This document shows, piece after piece, positions 33,876-41,640 of a stretch of DNA of 64,000 nucleotides (positions are counted from its first letter, which is position 1; every line of letters begins with the position of its first letter). Under the pieces are notes generated by a model. It did no database searches, was not told the origin of the DNA, and saw only the letters and a list, made by a program, of their open reading frames with translations. This stretch comes from Pasteurella sp030783905 (GTDB lineage: Bacteria > Pseudomonadota > Gammaproteobacteria > Enterobacterales > Pasteurellaceae), in assembly GCA_051122655.1 (NCBI GenBank), contig CP182107.1, positions 744,001 to 808,000 of the forward strand. The letters run 5' to 3'. Position numbers and translations under genes: made by a program.

Positions 33876-35339
33876 ATGTATAAAATATCCCCTTTTTTTA
33901 CTGTAATGTTTTCACCGCTTTTCAAACGAACGATAATGATATGTAGTTTGCTGTTGAGTCATTTCAGTTATGCTGAGATTAATCTTGCTGAAATCCATGC
34001 CCATTTACCCGAAGGTGCTAGCTTAGGTTTTGTAGCTAAAAACTTAAATAAAAATGAAAAAATTGTAGCGCACCAAGCCAATACGTTTATGTTGCCCGCA
34101 AGTACACAAAAAGTACTCACTGCCTTGACCGCCAAACTCGTACTCAGCGACCAATTTCAATTTGAAACCAGTCTATTAACCAATGGGAAAATAAAAAATA
34201 ATGAAATTGATGGTGATCTCATCGTACGTTTTACGGGCGACCCAGATCTCACCAGTGGTCAGCTTTATCAACTTTTTAGCCAATTAAAAAAGCAACGTAT
34301 CCAAAAAATCAATGGCGATATTATTTTAGATACTTCCGTATTTAGCAGTCATGATCGTGGTTTAGGTTGGATCTGGAATGATTTAACGATGTGTTTCAAT
34401 GCTCCTCCCGCAGCAGTAAATATTGATAATAACTGTTTTTATGTTGAATTGGATGCCAGTTATGCCCCTGGTGAGCAAGCGAAGATTCGTGTTCCGGCAC
34501 AATATCCAGTCCAAGTTTTTGGCCAAGTGTATATTGCAACAACTAAAGAAGCGGGCTATTGCCAACTCGATGCGACTGTACTTGATAATAATCGCTACCA
34601 ATTAAAGGGCTGCTTAGCACGCCAAAACAAACCTTTTGGCCTGAGTTTTGCGATTCAAGATCCTAACGCGTACGCAGCAACCATTATTCAGCGCTACCTG
34701 AAAAAAGTCGGTATTGCGTTTAAAGGTAAAATCAAGCAGCCTTATCAAGCTCAAAAAGGGCAATTATTGGCACAACACTTATCGAAGCCCTTACCTGATT
34801 TAATCAAAAAAATGATGAAAAAATCAGATAACCAAATTGCCGATGCCTTATTCCGCACTATCGCTTATCAATACTATCAACGCCCTGCATCCTTTCCTTT
34901 GGCTAGCCAAGCCATGCGACAAATTTTACAAACCAAAGCGGGGATTAAGTTAGGTCATGCTATTATTGCAGATGGGTCTGGCTTATCACGTCATAATTTA
35001 CTCTCTGCCGATATTCTATTACAAGCATTGGAATATATTGCAAAACATGAAACGCAGCTACAGCTGATGGATAGTTTTCCCGTTGCGGCGGTGGATGGCA
35101 CATTAACCGGTCGGGGATCGCTCATCCATGAACCTTTAGCAAAAAATTTAATTGCAAAAACAGGGGCACTTAAAGGTGTGTACAATCTAGCGGGGTTCAT
35201 GACTAATAAAAAAGGGGAAAAAGTCGCTTTTGTGCAATTTATTAATGGTTATTCCACTGGTGACTTTGAGCACAAAACCAAACGGGCGCCATTAGTTCAA
35301 TTTGAAAGCCAACTCTATAATCGTTTGTATGAACACTAA
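33876..35339 (+). CDS. dacB: D-alanyl-D-alanine carboxypeptidase/endopeptidase (PBP4)
   Basis: A 487-residue periplasmic class C penicillin-binding protein (E. coli DacB 477) that trims and cleaves peptidoglycan cross-links. The signal peptide ends near SHFSYA. The serine-enzyme triad is complete: SxxK as ASTQK (Ser76, Lys79), SxN as KSDN (about 316) and KTG as AKTGAL (about 427). The long insert between SxxK and SxN that marks class C is present. ATG at 33876 is used, but the ATG at 33906 would give a more usual signal peptide. It is divergent from greA. Confidence 0.94.
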   Translation: MYKISPFFTVMFSPLFKRTIMICSLLLSHFSYAEINLAEIHAHLPEGASLGFVAKNLNKNEKIVAHQANTFMLPASTQKVLTALTAKLVLSDQFQFETSLLTNGKIKNNEIDGDLIVRFTGDPDLTSGQLYQLFSQLKKQRIQKINGDIILDTSVFSSHDRGLGWIWNDLTMCFNAPPAAVNIDNNCFYVELDASYAPGEQAKIRVPAQYPVQVFGQVYIATTKEAGYCQLDATVLDNNRYQLKGCLARQNKPFGLSFAIQDPNAYAATIIQRYLKKVGIAFKGKIKQPYQAQKGQLLAQHLSKPLPDLIKKMMKKSDNQIADALFRTIAYQYYQRPASFPLASQAMRQILQTKAGIKLGHAIIADGSGLSRHNLLSADILLQALEYIAKHETQLQLMDSFPVAAVDGTLTGRGSLIHEPLAKNLIAKTGALKGVYNLAGFMTNKKGEKVAFVQFINGYSTGDFEHKTKRAPLVQFESQLYNRLYEH

Positions 35340-35733
35340 AGCAGGCTAAGGCATACTGAAATATTGCCTTAACTTACAAGCTAGAATACATCGACAAAAA
35401 CTCCCCTCGTTTCAGCACCGGTTCTTCCCTTTGCTGACACAAGCGACATCGCTTTTAATCTGTGCTGAAGCGGGCAAAAAATAGCGATATTTGATCGCAC
35501 TTTTACATGCATTGAAAAGGGGCGTTATAAAATTTGATCTACTGCACAAATTTTAATAATTCAATTCCTAAACTGCACCAAATTTTACTTATTTATAAAT
35601 AAGTTATTTTATGTCAACAATGCCAGTAAAAAATTTACTACTTGAATTTTATCTACTGGCACATTATCTTGTATCAAATTTTCAATTCCACACAATATCT
35701 TGTGTTTTCATCATCTAACAACGGGTCTATAAC
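35340..35733. other. Upstream region of nrdA
   Basis: This 394-bp stretch has no gene. Near its middle is a perfect 18-bp AT-rich palindrome, ACTTATTTATAAATAAGT (35588-35605), and near nrdA a pair of NrdR boxes. The first 200 bp show nothing clear beyond a weak TAAGGCA..TGCCTTA hairpin after dacB. Confidence 0.6.
35659..35705 (+). promoter_or_regulatory. Paired NrdR boxes upstream of nrdA
   Basis: ACACAATATCTTGTGT (35690-35705) matches the NrdR consensus ACACWATATATWGTGT at 15 of 16 positions. GCACATTATCTTGTAT (35659-35674) is a weaker copy, about 12 of 16. Their starts are 31 bp apart, three helical turns, the usual NrdR geometry. They lie 29-75 bp before the nrdA ATG, so NrdR-ATP/dATP should repress nrdA. 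Confidence 0.82.
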
Positions 35734-38004
35734 ATGAACAAAGCATTGATGGTCACAAAACGTGACGGACATCTTGAACCAATTGATCTTGATAAAATTC
35801 ACCGTGTGATTACTTGGGCGGCAGAAGGATTAGATAACGTTTCTGTCTCTCAAGTAGAATTACGTTCACACATTCAATTCTATGAAGGTATCCGCACATC
35901 TGATATCCATGAAACCATCATTAAAGCTGCCGCAGACTTGATCAGTAAAGATAGCCCAGACTACCAATATCTTGCCGCACGCTTAGCGGTCTTCCATTTA
36001 CGTAAAAAAGCGTATGGGCATTTCGATCCCCCTCGTTTATACGACCACGTAAAAAAATTAGTTCGTATGGGTAAGTATGATCCTGCGCTTTTAGTGGATT
36101 ATACCCGTGAAGAATGGGATGAAATGGACAATTATCTTGATCATTGGCGTGATATGACCTTTTCATACGCAGCGGTGAAACAATTAGAAGGCAAATACTT
36201 AGTACAAAACCGTGTCACTGGTGAGATTTACGAATCGGCACAATTCCTCTATTTATTGGTTGCTGCGAGTTTATTCTCTAAATATCCGACTGAAACCCGT
36301 TTAAGCTATATTCGTCGTTTCTATGATGCGACCTCAACCTTTAAAATCTCGCTTCCAACGCCGATTATGGCTGGCGTACGGACGCCCACCCGTCAATTTA
36401 GCTCTTGCGTCTTAATTGAATGTGGGGACAGTTTAGACTCCATTAATGCCACCGCCTCTGCTATTGTGAAATATGTGTCTCAACGTGCAGGTATTGGGGT
36501 CAATGCGGGTGCGATTCGTGCTTTAGGTAGTCCAATTCGTGGCGGAGAAGCCTTCCACACTGGTTGTATTCCGTTCTATAAATATTTCCAAACCGCCGTC
36601 AAATCCTGCTCACAAGGTGGTGTACGCGGTGGGGCTGCCACAGTTTACTACCCGATTTGGCATTTAGAAGTAGAAAGCTTACTGGTGTTAAAAAACAACC
36701 GTGGCGTGGAAGATAACCGTGTTCGCCATATGGATTATGGGGTGCAGCTGAATAAATTAATGTATCAACGTTTAATTAAAGGCGGTGATATTACTCTATT
36801 TAGTCCATCAGATGTGCCGGGATTATATGAAGCCTTCTTTGCGGATCAGGAAAAATTTGAACAACTTTATTTGCAATATGAGCAAGACCCAACGATTCGT
36901 AAACGTAGCGTAAAAGCAGTGGAATTGTTTTCATTGTTGATGCAAGAACGAGCTTCAACAGGACGTATTTATATTCAAAACGTTGATCACTGTAATACCC
37001 ATTCACCGTTTGATCCAAAAGTGGCCCCAGTTCGTCAATCTAACTTGTGCCTAGAAATTGCGTTACCGACCAAACCACTGCAACATTTCCATGATGAAAA
37101 AGGCGAAATCGCGTTATGTACCCTTTCAGCCTTTAACCTAGGCACGCTGGACAATCTCGATGAATTAGAAGGATTAGCGGATTTAGCGGTGCGTGCATTA
37201 GATGCCTTATTAGATTATCAAGACTATCCCGTGATCGCAGCGAAGAAAAGTTCTCTAGCACGTCGCTCACTCGGTATTGGCGTGATCAACTATGCGTATT
37301 ATTTGGCGAAAAATGGTGTGCGTTACTCTGACGGCAGTGCGAACGATTTAACCCACCGTACGTTTGAAGCGATCCAATACTATTTATTGAAGGCCTCCAT
37401 GAACTTAGCCAAAGAAATCGGGCCATGTGAATATTTCAATGAGACCACTTATTCACAAGGTATTTTACCAATTGATACCTATAAAAAAGACATTGATAAC
37501 TTGACTAAAGAGCCATTGCACTACGATTGGGAAACTTTACGTAAAGACATTCAAGCATTCGGTTTACGTAACTCAACCTTAACCGCATTGATGCCTTCTG
37601 AAACCTCATCGCAAATTTCGAATGCGACAAATGGTATTGAGCCGCCACGCGGTCATGTCAGCGTGAAAGCCTCGAAAGATGGGATCTTAAAACAAGTGGT
37701 GCCTGAATATGAAAGCTTGGGTGAAAACTATGAACTGCTATGGGATCTACCAAATAATGACGGTTATCTGCATTTAGTCGGTATTATGCAAAAGTTCGTC
37801 GACCAAGCAATTTCGGCCAATACCAACTATGACCCACAACGTTTTGAAGATGGTAAAGTGCCAATGAAACGTTTATTAGGCGATTTATTAACCGCGTACA
37901 AATACGGCTTAAAAACCCTGTACTATCAGAATACGCGTGATGGTGCAGAAGATGTGCAAGAAGATATTGATGACGGTTGCGCAGGTGGTGCATGTAAAAT
38001 CTAA
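35734..38004 (+). CDS. nrdA: Ribonucleoside-diphosphate reductase class Ia, alpha subunit
   Basis: A 756-residue protein (E. coli 761) that reduces ribonucleoside diphosphates to deoxy forms. The ATP cone is at the N-terminus (VTKRDGHLEPIDLDKIHRV). Active-site cysteines are seen in QFSSCVLIECGD (about 220-231), NLCLEI (about 436-441, Cys and Glu) and ALCTLSAFN (about 459-467). The C-terminal thiol shuttle is CAGGACKI. ATG at 35734 matches the family. Unlike the usual nrdA-nrdB arrangement, an NSS transporter unit lies between this gene and nrdB. Confidence 0.97.
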   Translation: MNKALMVTKRDGHLEPIDLDKIHRVITWAAEGLDNVSVSQVELRSHIQFYEGIRTSDIHETIIKAAADLISKDSPDYQYLAARLAVFHLRKKAYGHFDPPRLYDHVKKLVRMGKYDPALLVDYTREEWDEMDNYLDHWRDMTFSYAAVKQLEGKYLVQNRVTGEIYESAQFLYLLVAASLFSKYPTETRLSYIRRFYDATSTFKISLPTPIMAGVRTPTRQFSSCVLIECGDSLDSINATASAIVKYVSQRAGIGVNAGAIRALGSPIRGGEAFHTGCIPFYKYFQTAVKSCSQGGVRGGAATVYYPIWHLEVESLLVLKNNRGVEDNRVRHMDYGVQLNKLMYQRLIKGGDITLFSPSDVPGLYEAFFADQEKFEQLYLQYEQDPTIRKRSVKAVELFSLLMQERASTGRIYIQNVDHCNTHSPFDPKVAPVRQSNLCLEIALPTKPLQHFHDEKGEIALCTLSAFNLGTLDNLDELEGLADLAVRALDALLDYQDYPVIAAKKSSLARRSLGIGVINYAYYLAKNGVRYSDGSANDLTHRTFEAIQYYLLKASMNLAKEIGPCEYFNETTYSQGILPIDTYKKDIDNLTKEPLHYDWETLRKDIQAFGLRNSTLTALMPSETSSQISNATNGIEPPRGHVSVKASKDGILKQVVPEYESLGENYELLWDLPNNDGYLHLVGIMQKFVDQAISANTNYDPQRFEDGKVPMKRLLGDLLTAYKYGLKTLYYQNTRDGAEDVQEDIDDGCAGGACKI

Positions 38005-38315
38005 TTGCCATTAACATCCAGAGCAAAAATGCGTTTCATTGTAAAAATGAAGCGCATTTTTCTTTTTACCCTTATTTTTTTCGAGAGTGTTTTGTTCTAA
38101 CAGTGATTTTAAAAATGAATTGTTAAAATTGTTAAAGCGCTTTTTAAAAAACAAAACACTAAAAACAAGAAAAGCCAAAGCATTTATCTCTATTAAAGTA
38201 AACTTTAATCGCCAAAATAAAGTATATCGCCCTATTGACTGCTCTCTAAATTTCATTATATTTCTGAACCCTAACATTTTTTTAACCAAAACCAACAAAA
38301 ACAAAGGTTGCTACT
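38005..38315. other. Gene-free stretch between nrdA and the symporter gene
   Basis: This 311-bp stretch holds the nrdA terminator, then very AT-rich DNA. An inverted repeat ATTAAAGT-AA-ACTTTAAT lies at 38192-38209, about 107 bp before the symporter ATG, and could be an operator. No gene is seen. Confidence 0.6.
38025..38061 (+). terminator. Terminator after nrdA
   Basis: Arms AAAAATGCGTTTCATT and AATGAAGCGCATTTTT with one G-U pair, loop GTAAA, then CTTTTTA. Confidence 0.85.
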
Positions 38316-39827
38316 ATGACAACATCCTCTCAAAGTCGCGAAACGTTTTCTGGACGTAAAGCGTTTATTTTTGCTGCCATCGGGTCAGCAGTTGGGTTGG
38401 GAAATATTTGGCGTTTCCCTTATGTCACTTATGAAAATGGCGGTGGTGCATTCATCATTCCTTACTTAGTCGCGTTATTGACTGCAGGTATTCCACTTTT
38501 ATTTTTAGATTATGCGATCGGTCACAAATATCGTGCCTCTCCCCCATTGGCATTTCGTAAATTAAATAAAAATTTTGAAACCTTTGGTTGGTGGCAAGTG
38601 ATGATCAACGTGATCATCGGTATTTACTACGCAGTGATCATTGGTTGGGCAGCATCCTATACTTATTTCTCATTAAATAGTGCTTGGGGTGCTGATCCGG
38701 CGAGTTTCTTCTTTAAAGAATACTTACAAATGGCAGAAGGTGTGGCGGTTAACTTTGACTTTGTCGCCACCATTACTGGTCCGTTAGTGGGTGTTTGGAT
38801 GTTCATTTTGGTTATCCTTGCGTTAGGCGTACAAAAAGGGATTGGTAAATCGGCCAGTTTCTTTATGCCACTTTTAACCGTGATGTTTGTGGTCTTAGTC
38901 ATTACCGCACTTTTCTTACCTGGTTCAACAAAAGGTTTAAATGCCTTATTTACACCAGATTGGTCTAAATTATTAGAACCAACAGTTTGGGTGGCCGCTT
39001 ATGGACAAATTTTCTTCTCCTTGTCTATTTGTTTCGGGATCATGATCACCTATTCTTCTTACTTGAAAAAACAAAGTGACTTAACCGGCTCGGGCTTAGT
39101 GGTAGGCTTTGCCAACAGTAGCTTTGAATTATTAGCGGGTATCGGCGTATTTGCGGCCTTAGGCTTTATGGCAACGGCAGCCGGCAAAGAAGTAAGTGAA
39201 GTCGCCACATCAGGGATCGGTTTAGCCTTTATTGCCTTCCCTGCCATTATCGATCAAGCTCCGTTTGGGCGTGTGATTGGTGTCTTATTCTTTGGTTCCT
39301 TATTATTTGCGGGTATCACGTCACTCATGTCTGTGTTGGAAGTTATTATTTCTGCAATACAAGATAAATTGAGAATGCGACGTTCTGTTGCAACCGCCTT
39401 GATTTGTGTGCCGATGGCAATTGTTTCAGTATTACTATTCGGTACCACAACAGGCTTACCAGTGTTAGATGTCTTAGATAAATTCGTCAATAGCTTCGGT
39501 ATCGTAGCAGTTGGGTTAATGGTGATTTATGCGCTCTTAATCAATGAATCGCTTTCGGGGTTAGCCGCACATTTAAACGAAACCTCATCTTTTAAAGTCG
39601 GTGTAATATGGCGTGTACTCATCGGTACCATCACCTCAACCGTGTTAGTGTATATGCTCTTTACTGAAATTAATAAAGTGGCAACCGAAGGTTACGGTGG
39701 CTACCCAGCTTGGTTCGTCAATACCTTTGGTTGGGGCATGGCAATTGGTTTAGGCGTGATTGCTTTCTTACTCTCACGCTTACCTTGGAAACACTTAACC
39801 ACCGATTCGACAAAAGGAGATAAATAA
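38316..39827 (+). CDS. NSS-family sodium-dependent amino acid symporter
   Basis: A 503-residue inner-membrane transporter of the neurotransmitter:sodium symporter (LeuT-type) family with about 12 membrane segments. The signature around helix 1, AAIGSAVGLGNIWRFPYVTY, and helix 2, GGGAFIIPYL, hold the substrate and sodium site. The partner gene after it is a MetS-like small subunit, so methionine or alanine uptake, as for Corynebacterium MetPS, is the best guess. ATG at 38316. It has its own 5' region and terminator, so the pair forms a separate unit inserted between nrdA and nrdB. Confidence 0.9.
   Translation: MTTSSQSRETFSGRKAFIFAAIGSAVGLGNIWRFPYVTYENGGGAFIIPYLVALLTAGIPLLFLDYAIGHKYRASPPLAFRKLNKNFETFGWWQVMINVIIGIYYAVIIGWAASYTYFSLNSAWGADPASFFFKEYLQMAEGVAVNFDFVATITGPLVGVWMFILVILALGVQKGIGKSASFFMPLLTVMFVVLVITALFLPGSTKGLNALFTPDWSKLLEPTVWVAAYGQIFFSLSICFGIMITYSSYLKKQSDLTGSGLVVGFANSSFELLAGIGVFAALGFMATAAGKEVSEVATSGIGLAFIAFPAIIDQAPFGRVIGVLFFGSLLFAGITSLMSVLEVIISAIQDKLRMRRSVATALICVPMAIVSVLLFGTTTGLPVLDVLDKFVNSFGIVAVGLMVIYALLINESLSGLAAHLNETSSFKVGVIWRVLIGTITSTVLVYMLFTEINKVATEGYGGYPAWFVNTFGWGMAIGLGVIAFLLSRLPWKHLTTDSTKGDK
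38904..38912 (-). repeat. DNA uptake signal sequence core
   Basis: ACCGCACTT on the plus strand, inside the symporter gene; first exact core after the long gap that starts in yhbY. Confidence 0.85.
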
Positions 39828-39919
39828 TGACGACTAGCGCTATTATTATGATGATTGTGGCATTAGTGATCATCTGGGGAGGATTAATTCTCTCGGTGTC
39901 AAGATTGCCAAAAGAATAA
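39827..39919 (+). CDS. MetS-like small subunit of the NSS transporter (30 aa)
   Basis: A 30-residue protein whose ATG overlaps the symporter stop codon (TAATG), with AAGGAGA 6 bp upstream in the symporter gene. It reads MTTSAIIMMIVALVIIWGG followed by LILSVSRLPKE: one membrane helix with a short charged tail. This is the pattern of the methionine/alanine import NSS small subunit, needed for transport by MetP in Corynebacterium. The overlap implies coupled translation and a stoichiometric partner. It is small enough to be missed by gene finders. Confidence 0.87.
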   Translation: MTTSAIIMMIVALVIIWGGLILSVSRLPKE

Positions 39920-39934
39920 CATGAGCTCGCATTG

Positions 39935-39966
39935 AAAATCAGCACCTTTTTGGTGCTGATTTTTTA
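39935..39966 (+). terminator. Terminator of the symporter-MetS unit
   Basis: Arms AAAATCAGCACC and GGTGCTGATTTT around TTTTT, then TTT. Confidence 0.85.
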
Positions 39967-40145
39967 TGCATAAATCTAATCAATTGATTACTAACTACTT
40001 ATTTTTACTTGAGTTATGCTATTTTGTTCACCGAATTAATTTCACTAAATAAATGAGAAATGTTGTCATTACTCTCGCTTATTGCTAGCTTAAAATGGCT
40101 GACTTAGGTAAAATGACAGCGTCTTATTCATTTATTCAGTTCATC

Positions 40146-40172
40146 AAAAGTGCGGTATTTTTCCGTACTTTT
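40146..40172 (+). repeat. Uptake-signal hairpin just upstream of nrdB
   Basis: AAAAGTGCGG pairs with CCGTACTTTT (one G-U) around TATTTTT. The left arm contains the exact uptake core at 40148-40156. It ends 17 bp before the nrdB ATG, so it would sit in the nrdB leader and may affect readthrough or translation. Confidence 0.6.
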
Positions 40173-40189
40173 CTTATGGAGCACACAAC

Positions 40190-41320
40190 ATGGCCTATAC
40201 GACCTTTTCACAAAACAAAAACGATCAATTAAAAGAGCCAATGTTCTTTGGTCAAAATGTCAACGTTGCACGTTACGACCAACAAAAATACGAAACCTTT
40301 GAGAAATTGATTGAAAAACAACTTTCTTTCTTCTGGCGTCCTGAAGAAGTCGATGTGTCACAAGACCGTATCGACTACCAAGCCTTACCCGAACACGAAA
40401 AGCACATTTTTATCAGTAATTTAAAATATCAAACCTTATTAGACTCCATTCAAGGTCGTAGCCCAAACGTGGCGCTGTTACCGCTTGTGTCGATTCCTGA
40501 ATTAGAAACTTGGATCGAAACTTGGACCTTCTCTGAAACCATTCACTCGCGTTCTTATACCCACATTATCCGCAATATTGTGAATGATCCGTCGGTGATT
40601 TTTGATGATATCGTGACTAATGAAGAAATTATCAAACGTGCGAAAGATATTTCAGCTTACTATGATGATCTAATCCGTGACTCACAGCTTTATACTTTAT
40701 ATGGCGAAGGGACTTATCAAGTGGACGGTCAAGATTGTGTAGTCACATTACGTAATCTTAAAAAACAATTATATCTCTGCTTAATGAGTGTTAATGCGTT
40801 AGAAGCGATCCGTTTCTATGTGTCTTTTGCCTGTTCCTTTGCCTTTGCAGAGCGTAAATTAATGGAAGGTAACGCGAAAATCATTAAATTTATCGCACGT
40901 GATGAAGCGTTACACTTAACCGGTACACAACATATCCTCAACATTATGGCATCGGGACAAGATGATCCAGAAATGGCAGAAATTGTCGAAGAATGTAAAC
41001 AAGAGGCTTATGATCTGTTTGTCGCGGCGGCTGAACAAGAAAAAGAGTGGGCAGATTATTTATTTAAAGATGGTTCAATGATTGGCTTAAACCGTGATAT
41101 TTTGGTGCAATATGTGGAATATATTACCAATATCCGGATGCAAGCGGTTGGTCTCCCCCTGCCTTTCCAAGCACGTTCTAACCCTATTCCTTGGATTAAT
41201 GCTTGGTTAGTGTCAGATAATGTCCAAGTTGCCCCACAAGAAGTGGAAGTCAGTTCTTATTTAGTTGGCCAAATTGACTCAAAAGTCGATACCAAAGACT
41301 TTGGCGATTTTGATCTCTAA
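40190..41320 (+). CDS. nrdB: Ribonucleoside-diphosphate reductase class Ia, beta subunit
   Basis: A 376-residue di-iron tyrosyl-radical protein (E. coli NrdB 376). The radical Tyr lies in HSRSYTHIIRN (about Tyr122). Iron ligands are in the FSETIHS helix and in DEALHLTGTQH. The C-terminus, ending DFGDFDL, is the peptide that docks on NrdA. RBS GGAG precedes the ATG at 40190. It lies 2.2 kb from nrdA, behind the symporter unit and its terminator, so it needs its own promoter; I see no NrdR box pair in its upstream 270 bp. Confidence 0.97.
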   Translation: MAYTTFSQNKNDQLKEPMFFGQNVNVARYDQQKYETFEKLIEKQLSFFWRPEEVDVSQDRIDYQALPEHEKHIFISNLKYQTLLDSIQGRSPNVALLPLVSIPELETWIETWTFSETIHSRSYTHIIRNIVNDPSVIFDDIVTNEEIIKRAKDISAYYDDLIRDSQLYTLYGEGTYQVDGQDCVVTLRNLKKQLYLCLMSVNALEAIRFYVSFACSFAFAERKLMEGNAKIIKFIARDEALHLTGTQHILNIMASGQDDPEMAEIVEECKQEAYDLFVAAAEQEKEWADYLFKDGSMIGLNRDILVQYVEYITNIRMQAVGLPLPFQARSNPIPWINAWLVSDNVQVAPQEVEVSSYLVGQIDSKVDTKDFGDFDL

Positions 41321-41335
41321 AAGTTGTTAAAAAAG

Positions 41336-41375
41336 ACCGCACTTTTCGTTTTCCTGGAAAGTGCGGTTATTTTTT
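41336..41375 (+). terminator. Terminator built from inverted uptake signals, nrdB/yfaE
   Basis: ACCGCACTTT (41336-41345) pairs with AAAGTGCGGT (41358-41367) around 12 bases, then TATTTTTT. Both arms carry the exact uptake core. It ends 16 bp before yfaE, so yfaE is probably expressed by partial readthrough. Confidence 0.85.
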
Positions 41376-41390
41376 CACTCATTTTTACGC

Positions 41391-41639
41391 ATGAAAATCC
41401 ATTTAATCCATCGCCAAATTACACTCGACTATGATAACCAAACTTCCCTCCTTTCTCATTTAGAAAATCACGGGATTCATCACGAGTATCAATGTCGCTC
41501 AGGTTATTGTGGCGCCTGTCGTGTCAAAATCAGAAAAGGCAAGGTTTCCTATAAGGAACGCCCCCTTGCCTTTGTGCAACCTAACGAGATTTTACTCTGT
41601 TGTTGTCAAGTGGAAGAAGATTTAGACATCGAGCTGTAA
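41391..41639 (+). CDS. yfaE: 2Fe-2S ferredoxin-like protein YfaE
   Basis: About 82 residues (E. coli 84). The plant-type ferredoxin cysteines are CRSGYCGAC (Cys35, 40, 43) and a later Cys in ILLCCCQ (about 70-72). YfaE supplies electrons to maintain the di-iron tyrosyl cofactor of NrdB. I start at the ATG at 41391, beginning MKIHLIHRQ; an in-frame GTG at 41361 lies inside the terminator stem and is unlikely. The place right after nrdB supports the role. Confidence 0.92.
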   Translation: MKIHLIHRQITLDYDNQTSLLSHLENHGIHHEYQCRSGYCGACRVKIRKGKVSYKERPLAFVQPNEILLCCCQVEEDLDIEL

Positions 41640-41640
41640 C

